Assembly: GCA_021738535.1 (NCBI GenBank)
Contig: JAIPBU010000011.1
Location: forward strand, 22,665-86,664
Direction: 5' to 3'
DNA: 64,000 nt
From: Bacteroidales bacterium
Lineage (GTDB): Bacteria > Bacteroidota > Bacteroidia > Bacteroidales > VadinHA17
The position numbers and the translations under genes are program-made. Below are positions 51,688-60,953 of this stretch, piece after piece. The notes under the pieces were generated by a model. The model worked only from the letters and a program-made list of their open reading frames with translations, was not told where the DNA came from and ran no database searches. Position 1 is the first letter of the stretch. The number at the start of each line of letters is the position of its first letter.

Positions 51688-54642
51688 ATGAACAGATTAC
51701 TGATGCGGCGAATGATGATATTCATTGCCGGAATAATGATGAGCAGTGCCGTTTTTGGTCAGCAGATAACTGTGACCGGGACGGTGACTGATGCATTGGA
51801 GGGGATTACATTGCCCGGAGTTAATGTGCTTGTTAAGGGTACAACTATGGGTACGACCACCAGTGCGGACGGAGAATACAGTATACAGGTAGCTCCTGAT
51901 GCTGTACTTGTTTTCTCCTATATCGGTTATCTTGAGCAGGAGATTCCTGTCAATAACCGTAACACTATTGATGTTGCACTCGAAGTAGACGTGCTTGAGA
52001 TTGCAGAAGTAGTTACGATCGGGTACGGTACGGCCAAGAAGGACGACCTCACCGGTTCGGTAGCAGCTGTGAGTGCAAAAGACTTTAACCGTGGTACTAT
52101 TACTTCACCACAGGAACTACTGGTTGGTAAAACAGCCGGTGTGGTTGTTACTACCTCAGGTGGTGCACCGGGAAGCGGATCAACGATACGTATCAGGGGA
52201 GGTTCATCCCTTAATGCGTCAAATGATCCCCTGATTATTATTGACGGTGTTCCAATTGATAATAATAATGTATCGGGTAGTTCAAACTTCCTCGACTTTG
52301 TTAATCCCAACGACATCGAGACATTCACAGTATTGAAGGATGCTTCCTCAACAGCTATTTACGGATCGAGGGCATCTAACGGTGTTATTATCATTGAAAC
52401 AAAGAAAGCTACGGAAGGAAGCCCGCTTACAGTCAGGTATGATGGTCGCACTTCCATTGCCTCAGCCATAAGTTACACTGATGTTTTCTCAGGAGATCAG
52501 ATCAGGCAGATTGCTTATGACAAGGCTGACCTTTACGGTCCGGAGACATTTCGCCTGCTGGGTTCAGAGAATACAAACTGGCAGGATGAGATATTCCGCA
52601 CAGCTGTTTCTCACGATCACAGCCTGAGTGTTTCCGGGGCATATAAGAAACTGCCCTACCGTTTCTCAGCAGGATACACTGATGAGAACGGTATTTTGAA
52701 AAACACGGATATGCAGAGGGTTACCGGAGCATTAAGCCTCGATCCCACTTTCCTCGACGGTTCTTTGAAGGCAAAACTGAAGCTCAAGGGTATGAGCACT
52801 CGTAATAATTTCGGGGATGCAGGGGCTATTGGTTCAGCAGTGAACATGGATCCTACGCAGCCGGTCATTGATCCTACTCCTTCAACGGATTATTATTACC
52901 AGTGGGGCACCTACGGGGCCAACCTGGGAACACCAAACCCCGTTGAGCAGGCCATGGCGGTTGATAACAGGTCAACCGTTAACAGGATAATGGGTAACCT
53001 GATACTTAACTACGATGCTCCCTTCCTGCCGGGACTGGTTGCCAACCTGAATGTGGCAACTGATTATTCACACGGCGAGGGGCATAATAACCGTCCCGTT
53101 ACTTCACCATCAGTTCTTACCAGTCCTCTCAACGGAAGGTTGAGTAATTATTCCTCAACAAACCAGAACAGTCTTCTGGATTTTTACATGAATTATGTAA
53201 AGGAGATACCGGAGGCTGAAAGTAATTTTGATGCAACAGCCGGTTACTCATGGCAGCATTTCCAGAGAGAAGGAGATAATTACACAAGGGGTATTGTGGA
53301 TGAGAATAATCCTTACCAGGTAACAGACAGTTCTGCTTACATAACTGAGAACTACCTTGTGTCATTTTTCGGAAGGGCTAATTATTCGTTTAAGAGCAGG
53401 TACCTACTTACCGCAACCGTTCGTTTTGACGGCTCATCACGTTTTGCTGAAGGCAACAAGTGGGGTGTTTTCCCCTCGGCAGCTTTTGCATGGAAAATCA
53501 ACGAGGAGCCATTCCTGAACAATGTAACGGAGATCTCTGACCTTAAACTGAGACTGGGATGGGGTATTACAGGCCAGCAGGATATTGGAAATGACTATCC
53601 TGCCCAGGCAACATACGTGCTCTCATCACCCGGGTCATATTACCCTATAGGTGGGGAATACATGCCAACCTTAAGACCAAATGCTTACGATCCGGATATT
53701 AAATGGGAGGAGACAACAACCTATAACGCAGGTATTGATGCAGGACTTTTCAATAACAGGTTTACCGCTACTGTTGATGTTTATCACAGGGTTACCAACG
53801 ACCTGCTCAATACAGTAGTCGTGCCCAGTGGTTCCAACTTCTCCAACACGCTCCTTACCAACGTGGGAAGTTTGCAGAACAGGGGACTGGAAGTATCGCT
53901 TAATGCGGCCGTACTGTCCAAGAAAGACCTTAACCTGACCGTTGGAGCCAACTTTACTTACAATGTAAATGAGATTACCAAGCTGCTTATCACGGAAGAT
54001 CCTGATTATATAGGTATACTTTATGGTGATGCCTTCACAGGTCAGAAGCAGGTTACAAGGGTTGGTCACCCCGCCTATTCATTCTTCCTGAACAAGCAGA
54101 TATATGATTCAGACGGCAATCCCATAGAGGGACTTTATGAAGATCTATCAGGTGAAGGGGGAGTGGTTAACGGCGATAATGATGATAAGTATATCTATCA
54201 TAACCCGGTGGCTGACTACCTGGTGGGATTAACGGTACGCTTCAATTATAAGAACTTTGATGCACTGGCTTCCGCACGTGCAAGCATAGGAAACTATGTT
54301 TACAACCAGGTGGCTGCAGGTGCTTCATATGACCAGATGTACCAGATAGGTTACTGGAAGAATTTCCCGACCTCCCTGGCTGAAACAGGCTTTGTAAAAC
54401 GGCAGTTCACCAGTGACTATTTCGTTGAGAATGCCTCTTTTATGAAACTGGATAATGTGAGTGTGGGTTATACCTTTGATAATGTTATCGACGATATAGA
54501 TGCAAGGATAAGTATAACCTCTGAGAATCTTATCACCATAACTAACTACAGTGGTCTTGACCCTGAAGTGCCGGGAGGAATAGACAATAATTTCTATCCC
54601 AGGCCCCGCACTTTCATGTTAGGTATTAGTTTAACTTATTAG
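51688..54642 (+). CDS. susC: SusC-like TonB-dependent transporter of the starch locus
   Basis: 984 aa. Signal peptide (MSSAVFGQ). CarboxypepD-reg-like domain (ITVTGTVTDALEGITLPGVNVLVKG), TonB-linked plug opening VVTIGYGTAKKDDLTGSVA, and the SusC signatures IRIRGGSSLNASNDPLIIIDG and LKDASSTAIYGSRASNGVI. The barrel ends in MLGISLTY. It imports maltodextrins if, as context suggests, it is the transporter of this SusCDEF-GH13 operon. The SusD gene follows 10 nt later. Length and motifs are normal. Confidence 0.93.
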   Translation: MNRLLMRRMMIFIAGIMMSSAVFGQQITVTGTVTDALEGITLPGVNVLVKGTTMGTTTSADGEYSIQVAPDAVLVFSYIGYLEQEIPVNNRNTIDVALEVDVLEIAEVVTIGYGTAKKDDLTGSVAAVSAKDFNRGTITSPQELLVGKTAGVVVTTSGGAPGSGSTIRIRGGSSLNASNDPLIIIDGVPIDNNNVSGSSNFLDFVNPNDIETFTVLKDASSTAIYGSRASNGVIIIETKKATEGSPLTVRYDGRTSIASAISYTDVFSGDQIRQIAYDKADLYGPETFRLLGSENTNWQDEIFRTAVSHDHSLSVSGAYKKLPYRFSAGYTDENGILKNTDMQRVTGALSLDPTFLDGSLKAKLKLKGMSTRNNFGDAGAIGSAVNMDPTQPVIDPTPSTDYYYQWGTYGANLGTPNPVEQAMAVDNRSTVNRIMGNLILNYDAPFLPGLVANLNVATDYSHGEGHNNRPVTSPSVLTSPLNGRLSNYSSTNQNSLLDFYMNYVKEIPEAESNFDATAGYSWQHFQREGDNYTRGIVDENNPYQVTDSSAYITENYLVSFFGRANYSFKSRYLLTATVRFDGSSRFAEGNKWGVFPSAAFAWKINEEPFLNNVTEISDLKLRLGWGITGQQDIGNDYPAQATYVLSSPGSYYPIGGEYMPTLRPNAYDPDIKWEETTTYNAGIDAGLFNNRFTATVDVYHRVTNDLLNTVVVPSGSNFSNTLLTNVGSLQNRGLEVSLNAAVLSKKDLNLTVGANFTYNVNEITKLLITEDPDYIGILYGDAFTGQKQVTRVGHPAYSFFLNKQIYDSDGNPIEGLYEDLSGEGGVVNGDNDDKYIYHNPVADYLVGLTVRFNYKNFDALASARASIGNYVYNQVAAGASYDQMYQIGYWKNFPTSLAETGFVKRQFTSDYFVENASFMKLDNVSVGYTFDNVIDDIDARISITSENLITITNYSGLDPEVPGGIDNNFYPRPRTFMLGISLTY

Positions 54643-54652
54643 TATACGAGAT

Positions 54653-56275
54653 ATGAAGAAGAAATTAATTATACTGGGAATAATTCTTTCAGCAATGACC
54701 CTCGGGTCCTGCGTGAAAGATCTGGAGGTTACACCTAAAGACCCGGACCAGATACTGGCCGGCAACCTTGGTGATGACCCGAAATACATGAAACAGGTCC
54801 TTGGTAAGCTATATGCAAGTTTTATCATACCCGGACAGGGTCCTAACGGCGGTCCGGATATATCAGCCTCGGATCCAAACTTTTTTACTACCATGCGTGC
54901 GCTGTGGAACCTGCAGCAGTTACCTACGGATGAGGCAATATGTGCATGGGGTGATGTCGGTATAGCCGACCTCAACACCCAGACATGGAGTCCCTCAAAC
55001 CCGTTCCTGACAGCTGTATACCAGCGCCTGAGCCTTAGTATCACATATGCCAACGACTTTATCAGTATCACAAAGGATAATGATGATCCGGAGGTGCAGC
55101 GCTATGTAGCTGAAGCTCGCTTCTTAAGAGCACTGGCATATTACTGGGCTGTTGACCTTTTCGGTCAGTTCCCTTTTACTACGGATGAAGACGGGGTAGG
55201 TAAATTCTTCCCCGAGATACAGACAAGGGAATACATATTTAATTATATAGAGTCTGAACTGAAGGACATCAGTGATGAACTTGGCGACCCGGGTTTTTCA
55301 TACCCGCAGGCTGATAAAGGCTCTGCCTGGATGCTTCTGGCACGCCTGTATCTCAATGCCGAAGTGTATACAGGAACAGAGCGCTGGGACGATGTAGTTA
55401 CTTACACTGACAGCGTAATCAACAGCGGGGCTTATTCACTTGCTGACGATTACAGGCAGAATTTCAGTGCAGACAACGGCTATAACAGCAATCCCGAAAT
55501 GATCTTTGCCTGGGAGCAGGACGGAGTAAATGTGCAGGGTTACGTTGGAACAACATTCATCATTGAGTCAAGCAGTGATGCCGTTTATATAAGGGCCGAA
55601 GATTATCATGGTCTTACAGAAAACACTAACTGGAACGGTAACAGGGCCAGGATAGATTTTCTTGATGTGATGATCGATACCCTTGCAACATATGGCGGAC
55701 TGCCAATTGATCCCAGTGATCCCGAATTTGATGCAAGTCCCGACAACAGGGTATTCCTCAAGCAGAAAAAATCTCTGAATATACCAAGTGCTTCATCAAG
55801 CGGCGATTATGGTGTAGGAGTTTACAAGTTCACCGCCAGGAACTCGGACGGAACCTTGCCGGTTAATTATAACCCGGCTTTTGCATGTACCGATTATCCT
55901 GTATTCAGGTTTGCAGATGCTTACCTGATGAGGGCTGAGGCTTATCATAACCTTGGAGATGATGAACTTGCAAAAGAGGATATCAATATGATCAGGGAGC
56001 GTGCTTATGGCGACCAGAGCGGTAATATTTCAGCTGCCCAGGTAACAGATGCTTTTATACTGAATGAGAGAGCACGTGAATTTTACTATGAAGGATTGCG
56101 CCGTACAGACCTGGTACGTTTCGGTCAGTTCTCTGACGGAACATATACATGGCAATGGAAAGGCGGAGTATATGAAGGAACTGCTACAAGCAGTCACCTT
56201 GACCTCTATCCCATACCTGCGGATGAGATCTCTGCAAACCCAAATTATAACGGACAGAACAATCCGGGTTATTAA
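54653..56275 (+). CDS. susD: SusD-like starch-binding lipoprotein
   Basis: 540 aa. Lipoprotein signal with Cys20 (MTLGSCVKDLEV). SusD fold: DDPKYMKQVLGKLYASF, YVAEARFLRALAYYWAVDLFGQFP, KGSAWMLLARLYLNAEVYTG (TPR helices) and the C-terminal LNERAREFYYEGLRRTDLVRFGQF. It binds oligosaccharide at the surface over the SusC channel. The residue set for starch contact cannot be judged by eye, but the following SusE/SusF and GH13 genes point to alpha-glucan. It is followed by the SusE-like gene after 15 nt. Confidence 0.93.
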   Translation: MKKKLIILGIILSAMTLGSCVKDLEVTPKDPDQILAGNLGDDPKYMKQVLGKLYASFIIPGQGPNGGPDISASDPNFFTTMRALWNLQQLPTDEAICAWGDVGIADLNTQTWSPSNPFLTAVYQRLSLSITYANDFISITKDNDDPEVQRYVAEARFLRALAYYWAVDLFGQFPFTTDEDGVGKFFPEIQTREYIFNYIESELKDISDELGDPGFSYPQADKGSAWMLLARLYLNAEVYTGTERWDDVVTYTDSVINSGAYSLADDYRQNFSADNGYNSNPEMIFAWEQDGVNVQGYVGTTFIIESSSDAVYIRAEDYHGLTENTNWNGNRARIDFLDVMIDTLATYGGLPIDPSDPEFDASPDNRVFLKQKKSLNIPSASSSGDYGVGVYKFTARNSDGTLPVNYNPAFACTDYPVFRFADAYLMRAEAYHNLGDDELAKEDINMIRERAYGDQSGNISAAQVTDAFILNERAREFYYEGLRRTDLVRFGQFSDGTYTWQWKGGVYEGTATSSHLDLYPIPADEISANPNYNGQNNPGY

Positions 56276-56290
56276 ACTCTAAACAAAGAA

Positions 56291-57319
56291 ATGATGAAAA
56301 AGAAATTATATACAATCATAGCAATAATAGGGTTGATAGCTTTCTTTACCGGTTGCGAGAAAGACGGAACCAGGATTGTAATGCTTGAAGACCCTGTTGA
56401 TCCGACCATCGTATCCATTCCGGATATGACCCTGGAAAGATCAAGTGCAAATGACACCCTTGAATTTGTGGGCACGCCCGTCGATCCGGGATTCACCGCA
56501 TCGGCAACATATTTTCTCGAGGCCTGCCCAACGGGTAACGGCTTTGCAGATGTAACTGAAATATGGTCCGGCGTTGATGTTACCTCGATAAAAATATCGG
56601 TTGGTGATGTAAACGGGGCCCTGAAAAAGGACTTCCCTGCCGATGAGCAGTCAACTATAGACTTCCGACTCAGGGCAGTGCTCGTTGTGGATGCCGGTAC
56701 CGGATCACCCGGTACAAGCACCGATCCTTTTGAGTACACATCAAACGCTGTAACAGCAGACGTAACTGTTTACGGCCTTCCACGCCTCGACCTGGTAAAT
56801 TCTGTTAAAGACCAGAAAGTAGAGTCAGCCCTTGGTGATGGTGTCTATACAGGAATAGTTAAAGTGGATCCCGCCAGCCCATTTACCCTTCTTGATCCTG
56901 ATACGGGAACAGAATACGGTGGAACAGGTGGTACACTGGCCGTTGATGGTGCTGCTATTGTAGCTCCTGATGCAGGTCACCATGTGCTGGATGTCAGCGT
57001 ACCGGACCTGACCTACTCATTCACAGCTAGGATGATAGGACTGGTAGGCTCGGCCACTCCTAACGGATGGGATTCGCCCGACCAGAAAATGGACTATGAC
57101 CAGGCTTCAGGCACATGGTCGATTACCCTTGACCTTGTTGTGGGTGATATTAAATTCAGACTTAACGACGGATGGGCATGGAACCTCGGAGGAACAACAG
57201 ACAACCTCTACCATAATGGTCCTAATATCGCCGTTGATGAAGCGGGTAATTATACCATTACGCTTAATATCACCGATTTCGACGGTGAAGAGGGAACCTT
57301 CACTATAGTTAAGAACTAA
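56291..57319 (+). CDS. susE: SusE-like surface glycan-binding lipoprotein
   Basis: 342 aa. Lipoprotein signal with Cys22 (FFTGCEKDG) and an acidic surface-export-like tail after it. Two Ig-like SusE N-terminal domains (~30-170) precede a linker and one C-terminal starch-binding module, recognisable from GLVGSATPNGWDSPDQKMDYD and DIKFRLNDGWAWNLGG (W-rich SusE/F fold, ~235-340). Such proteins hold alpha-glucan at the cell surface for the SusCD pair. It is directly followed by the SusF-like gene (17 nt), with the same module repeated there. Confidence 0.85.
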   Translation: MMKKKLYTIIAIIGLIAFFTGCEKDGTRIVMLEDPVDPTIVSIPDMTLERSSANDTLEFVGTPVDPGFTASATYFLEACPTGNGFADVTEIWSGVDVTSIKISVGDVNGALKKDFPADEQSTIDFRLRAVLVVDAGTGSPGTSTDPFEYTSNAVTADVTVYGLPRLDLVNSVKDQKVESALGDGVYTGIVKVDPASPFTLLDPDTGTEYGGTGGTLAVDGAAIVAPDAGHHVLDVSVPDLTYSFTARMIGLVGSATPNGWDSPDQKMDYDQASGTWSITLDLVVGDIKFRLNDGWAWNLGGTTDNLYHNGPNIAVDEAGNYTITLNITDFDGEEGTFTIVKN

Positions 57320-57336
57320 TCTTAAAAAACGAAATT

Positions 57337-58890
57337 ATGAAAAAAACATTCATATACAGATCAATAGCTGCACTCGCTGTTATGATAGCAGTACTGGCAG
57401 CCTGTACGGAGGATACGGCAGAAGTGAGGCTTGACCCTAAACTGTCAACCTCTGAGATTGAAGCTGTCGCTTCAGACCAGGCTACGGTAATTGGCTTCGT
57501 GGTAGCAGAGGGAGACGGCTTTACAGAAAGAGGAGTCTGCTATGATACGGAAACAGATCCTACCATAGAAGACAATAAAGTTGTTTATGAAGACCTCGTG
57601 AAAGGAGCAACATTCTCAGTTACCGTCACAGGCCTTGATTTTGCAACTAAATATTATGCCAGGGCTTACGCAACAGGCAGTGACGGAACTATCTACGGCG
57701 AAGAGATGAGCTTTACCACCCTTCCCGTTGTGCCTACCGTTACAACGGCCGAAATAACTGATATATCATATACATCAGCATCAGGCGGTGGTGAGGTAAC
57801 AGCTAACGGCGGTGCTGAAGTTACCGCATACGGCATTTGCTATTCAACCGAAGCCGGACCCACAGTAAGCGATTCCAAAACAAGTGACGGTAGCGGACTG
57901 GGTACATTCACCAGCTCACTGAGCGGACTGGATGACAACACCATGTATTATGTGCGTGCATATGCCACCAACAGTGCCGGTACAGGCTACGGAGAGGAAC
58001 TTTCATTTACCACCCTCCAGCCCCTGAACCGTACGTGGAATGTTCCGGGCGACTATGTTGAGGATAGCTACCCGGGTGCAGGACTAGCCAACTGGGCCCC
58101 TGACCAGTCGCCACAGGTAAAGAGCGGACTGTCAGCACCGGATAACCTTGAAGGATATGTCTATATGGCCAATGCATCCAACCAGTGGAAGTTTGCAACC
58201 AAAGACAACTGGGACGGTCCTAATTATGGTGATGGTGGCGGTGGTACACTCAGCGAATCAGGTGGTAACATGGTATCCGAAGCCGGTTACTATTTCATCC
58301 AGGCAGATGCATCTGCACTGACATATACCGCCCTTGCCACAACATGGGCAGTGATCGGTGATGCAACACCAAATGGATGGGCCGGTGATTCACCCCTTAC
58401 CTATAACCCTGAACAGCAGGTATGGATAGGTGGATTTACCTTTACTGAAGGTGCATTCAAGTTCAGGGCTAACAGTAGCTGGGATGCTCCTGATCCTAAC
58501 TATGGCAGCGATGCGGCTGACGGAACCCTGCAGGCCGGAGGTGCTAACATACCGGCAATAGCAGCTGATTATGCCATTACTCTCGACCTGAGTACTCCCC
58601 TTGAGTATACTTACAGAGCTGACCGCTGGGGTGTTATAGGTGATGCTACAGGCAGCTGGGATGACGACACCAATATGACATGGGATGAAGGAAATGGTGT
58701 GTTTACAATTACCATGGACCTGGTTGTAGGTGAGATGAAATTCAGGGCTAACGACGACTGGGCCTACAACCTTGGAGGCGACACCGGTGCACTTACCGAA
58801 GGAGGCGCTAATATAGCTGTAGGTGCTGCGGGCAATTATACTATTACGCTTGATCCGTGGAATAAGGTTGCAACGGTAACACCAAATTAA
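57337..58890 (+). CDS. SusF-like lipoprotein, fibronectin-type repeats plus SusE/F modules
   Basis: 517 aa. Lipoprotein signal with Cys23 (VLAACTEDTAE). The N-terminal part is not the classical SusF domain but two fibronectin-like repeats (~40-130 and ~135-228), each ending in YYARAYAT..GEEMSFTTL-type strands. Three binding modules follow: ~232-345 (TWNVPGDYVEDSYPGAG), ~346-430 (WAVIGDATPNGWAGDSPLTY) and ~431-517 (WGVIGDATGSWDDDTNMTW), the last two ending in KFRAN-type strands. It probably extends the binding surface of the starch system. The octamer repeat region lies right after its stop. Confidence 0.82.
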   Translation: MKKTFIYRSIAALAVMIAVLAACTEDTAEVRLDPKLSTSEIEAVASDQATVIGFVVAEGDGFTERGVCYDTETDPTIEDNKVVYEDLVKGATFSVTVTGLDFATKYYARAYATGSDGTIYGEEMSFTTLPVVPTVTTAEITDISYTSASGGGEVTANGGAEVTAYGICYSTEAGPTVSDSKTSDGSGLGTFTSSLSGLDDNTMYYVRAYATNSAGTGYGEELSFTTLQPLNRTWNVPGDYVEDSYPGAGLANWAPDQSPQVKSGLSAPDNLEGYVYMANASNQWKFATKDNWDGPNYGDGGGGTLSESGGNMVSEAGYYFIQADASALTYTALATTWAVIGDATPNGWAGDSPLTYNPEQQVWIGGFTFTEGAFKFRANSSWDAPDPNYGSDAADGTLQAGGANIPAIAADYAITLDLSTPLEYTYRADRWGVIGDATGSWDDDTNMTWDEGNGVFTITMDLVVGEMKFRANDDWAYNLGGDTGALTEGGANIAVGAAGNYTITLDPWNKVATVTPN

Positions 58891-59025
58891 TGGAATATTG
58901 GAATATTGGAATAATGGATTGTTGGAATATTGGATTATTGGGAATCCTTAATAAGCAATATGCATATTAAATTATACTAGGAATACTTTCCAACATTCCA
59001 ACAATCCATCAATCCATCATTCCAT
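58891..59025. repeat. 8-bp-periodic arrays in inverted orientation
   Basis: From 58891 to 58938 there are six tandem 8-mers of the form TGGAATAT / TGGATTGT. At 58988-59024 the same kind of units occurs on the opposite strand. The arms share a ~21-bp stretch with one mismatch (58914-58934 against 58989-59009), so the RNA can fold into a long hairpin with a ~54-nt loop. It lies between the SusF-like and GH13 genes of one operon. Confidence 0.85.
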
Positions 59026-59033
59026 AAGATTTG

Positions 59034-59078
59034 ACCCTGCTGGCGCGTCTATCCAGACTCGTTTTGCAGGGTTTTTTT
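59034..59078 (+). terminator. Terminator- or attenuator-like hairpin inside the starch operon
   Basis: ACCCTGC at 59034-59040 pairs with GCAGGGT at 59066-59072, followed by a run of T to 59078. The loop is 25 nt. It lies 25 nt before the GH13 start codon, so it could end the susCDEF transcript in part and lower expression of the enzymes. Confidence 0.6.
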
Positions 59079-59102
59079 CTCAAAATGTTATATATTATAC
59101 AG

Positions 59103-60935
59103 ATGAAAAAAATACTTGTTTTTATGGCAGCTATCATCTTATCAGCAAACGGTTCAGCCCAGGTCGATCATATGGACCCGCCGTTCTGGTGGGCAGGAAT
59201 GAAGCATAGCAGCCTGCAGATAATGGTGCATGGTGAGAATATAGCCGGCAATAAAGTGAGCATTGATCATGAAGGGGTGGATATCCTTTCCGTTGAAAGA
59301 ACAACAAACAGGAATTACCTCTTTATTAATGTTGACATTGACCCCGCAACCACTCCGGGCACATTCGATATTGTATTTACAGGTGACAAGGAAGCATTTG
59401 TTAAAAAGTACGAGCTCCGTGAAAGAGAACAGGGCTCAGCCTCCCGCCAGGGCTTTGATAATTCCGATGTGATGTATCTTATCATGCCCGACCGGTTCGC
59501 TAACGGTGATCCCTCAAATGATGAGGTCGAAGGGATGAAGGAAGGCCTGAACAGGCGTAAACGCTATGGCAGGCACGGTGGCGATATCAAAGGGATAAAA
59601 GATAACCTGGACTATATCTCGGGTATGGGGTTTACTGCCATATGGCTTAACCCCGTGCTGGAAAATGATATGGAAGAATGGTCGTATCACGGCTATGCCG
59701 CAACAGACTTTTATAAGGTCGACAGGCGTTTTGGCAGCAACGAGGAATATGTGCAGCTGGTGAAGGAAGCAAAAGAAAAGGGGATGAAGGTGATAATGGA
59801 TATGATCTTCAACCACTGCGGCAGCAGCCACTGGTGGATGGACGACCTGCCTTCAGACGACTGGATAAACCACGATGAATACGTTGGAACAAACCATATG
59901 CGTACAGTGAACCAGGACCCCTATGCCTCAGGATATGATAAAAAGGGAATGGTTGACGGGTGGTTTGTACCTGCAATGCCTGACCTGAACCAGGAAAACC
60001 ACCTGATGGCCGAATACCTGATCCAAAACAGTATATGGTGGATCGAATATGCCGGTATAAGCGGTATAAGAATGGACACCTACCCTTATCCTGATAAGCA
60101 CATGATGGCCGAATGGAACAGGAGGGTCAGGAAGGAATATCCCCGCTTCAATATTGTGGGCGAGGAGTGGAGCCTTAACCCTGCCATAGTATCTTACTGG
60201 CAGAAAGGACAAAATAACCGTGACGGCTACGATGGTGAACTGCCCAGCCTGATGGACTTCCCGCTGCAGAGCGCCGTAAAGGAAGGTCTGACCGAAGAGG
60301 AAGCATGGGATACCGGGCTCAAAAAAATATACGAGATGCTGGCCAACGATTTTCTTTACCCGGATCCGTATAACCTTGTCATCTTCCCCGATAACCACGA
60401 TATGCCCCGCTTTTTTATGCAGCTGGACAGGGACCAGGACCTGTTCCGTAACGGGATGACATTCTTCCTGACAACAAGGGGCATACCACAGGTATTCTAC
60501 GGTACAGAAATACTGATGACACATACCGAAGGCGATGACCATGGCTATATAAGAAAGGATTTTCCCGGTGGCTGGAAAGGCGATAAGGTGAATGCCTTTA
60601 CAGGAAAAGGTATGAAAGCAGAACAGTTAAGTATGCAGAAATTCATACGCAAAATACTGAACTGGAGAAAAAACAAGGAAGTGATACATACGGGTGAACT
60701 AATGCAGTTCGCTCCCGTTGATAATGTATACGTGTTTTTCAGGTACAACCATAAGGAGAAAGTGATGGTTATAATAAATAAGAACAAATCTCCTTATGAC
60801 CTCGAACTGGACAGGTTTGAAGAAATGTTAAAAGGAAGCACGGGAGCAAAGGATATAATTGGTGGCAGGGAATATGAGCTTAAAGACAAGCTGCGCTTAT
60901 CGCCCCGTAAACCGTATATCCTGGAGATTAAATAA
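59103..60935 (+). CDS. susA: GH13 neopullulanase/cyclomaltodextrinase-like enzyme
   Basis: 610 aa from ATG 59103; the longer frame begins inside the hairpin upstream. Signal peptide (ILSANGSAQ) and an N-terminal Ig-like domain (~22-120; PPFWWAGMKHSSLQIMVHG) typical of Bacteroidota SusA. The GH13 barrel follows: IYLIMPDRFANG-like entry (VMYLIMPDRFANGD), MDMIFNHCG, nucleophile Asp in GIRMDTYPYP, acid Glu in NIVGEEWSL, and FPDNHDMPRF. A C-terminal beta domain ends it. It splits imported maltodextrins in the periplasm. Confidence 0.88.
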   Translation: MKKILVFMAAIILSANGSAQVDHMDPPFWWAGMKHSSLQIMVHGENIAGNKVSIDHEGVDILSVERTTNRNYLFINVDIDPATTPGTFDIVFTGDKEAFVKKYELREREQGSASRQGFDNSDVMYLIMPDRFANGDPSNDEVEGMKEGLNRRKRYGRHGGDIKGIKDNLDYISGMGFTAIWLNPVLENDMEEWSYHGYAATDFYKVDRRFGSNEEYVQLVKEAKEKGMKVIMDMIFNHCGSSHWWMDDLPSDDWINHDEYVGTNHMRTVNQDPYASGYDKKGMVDGWFVPAMPDLNQENHLMAEYLIQNSIWWIEYAGISGIRMDTYPYPDKHMMAEWNRRVRKEYPRFNIVGEEWSLNPAIVSYWQKGQNNRDGYDGELPSLMDFPLQSAVKEGLTEEEAWDTGLKKIYEMLANDFLYPDPYNLVIFPDNHDMPRFFMQLDRDQDLFRNGMTFFLTTRGIPQVFYGTEILMTHTEGDDHGYIRKDFPGGWKGDKVNAFTGKGMKAEQLSMQKFIRKILNWRKNKEVIHTGELMQFAPVDNVYVFFRYNHKEKVMVIINKNKSPYDLELDRFEEMLKGSTGAKDIIGGREYELKDKLRLSPRKPYILEIK

Positions 60936-60953
60936 AGAATATTTACAGGACAG

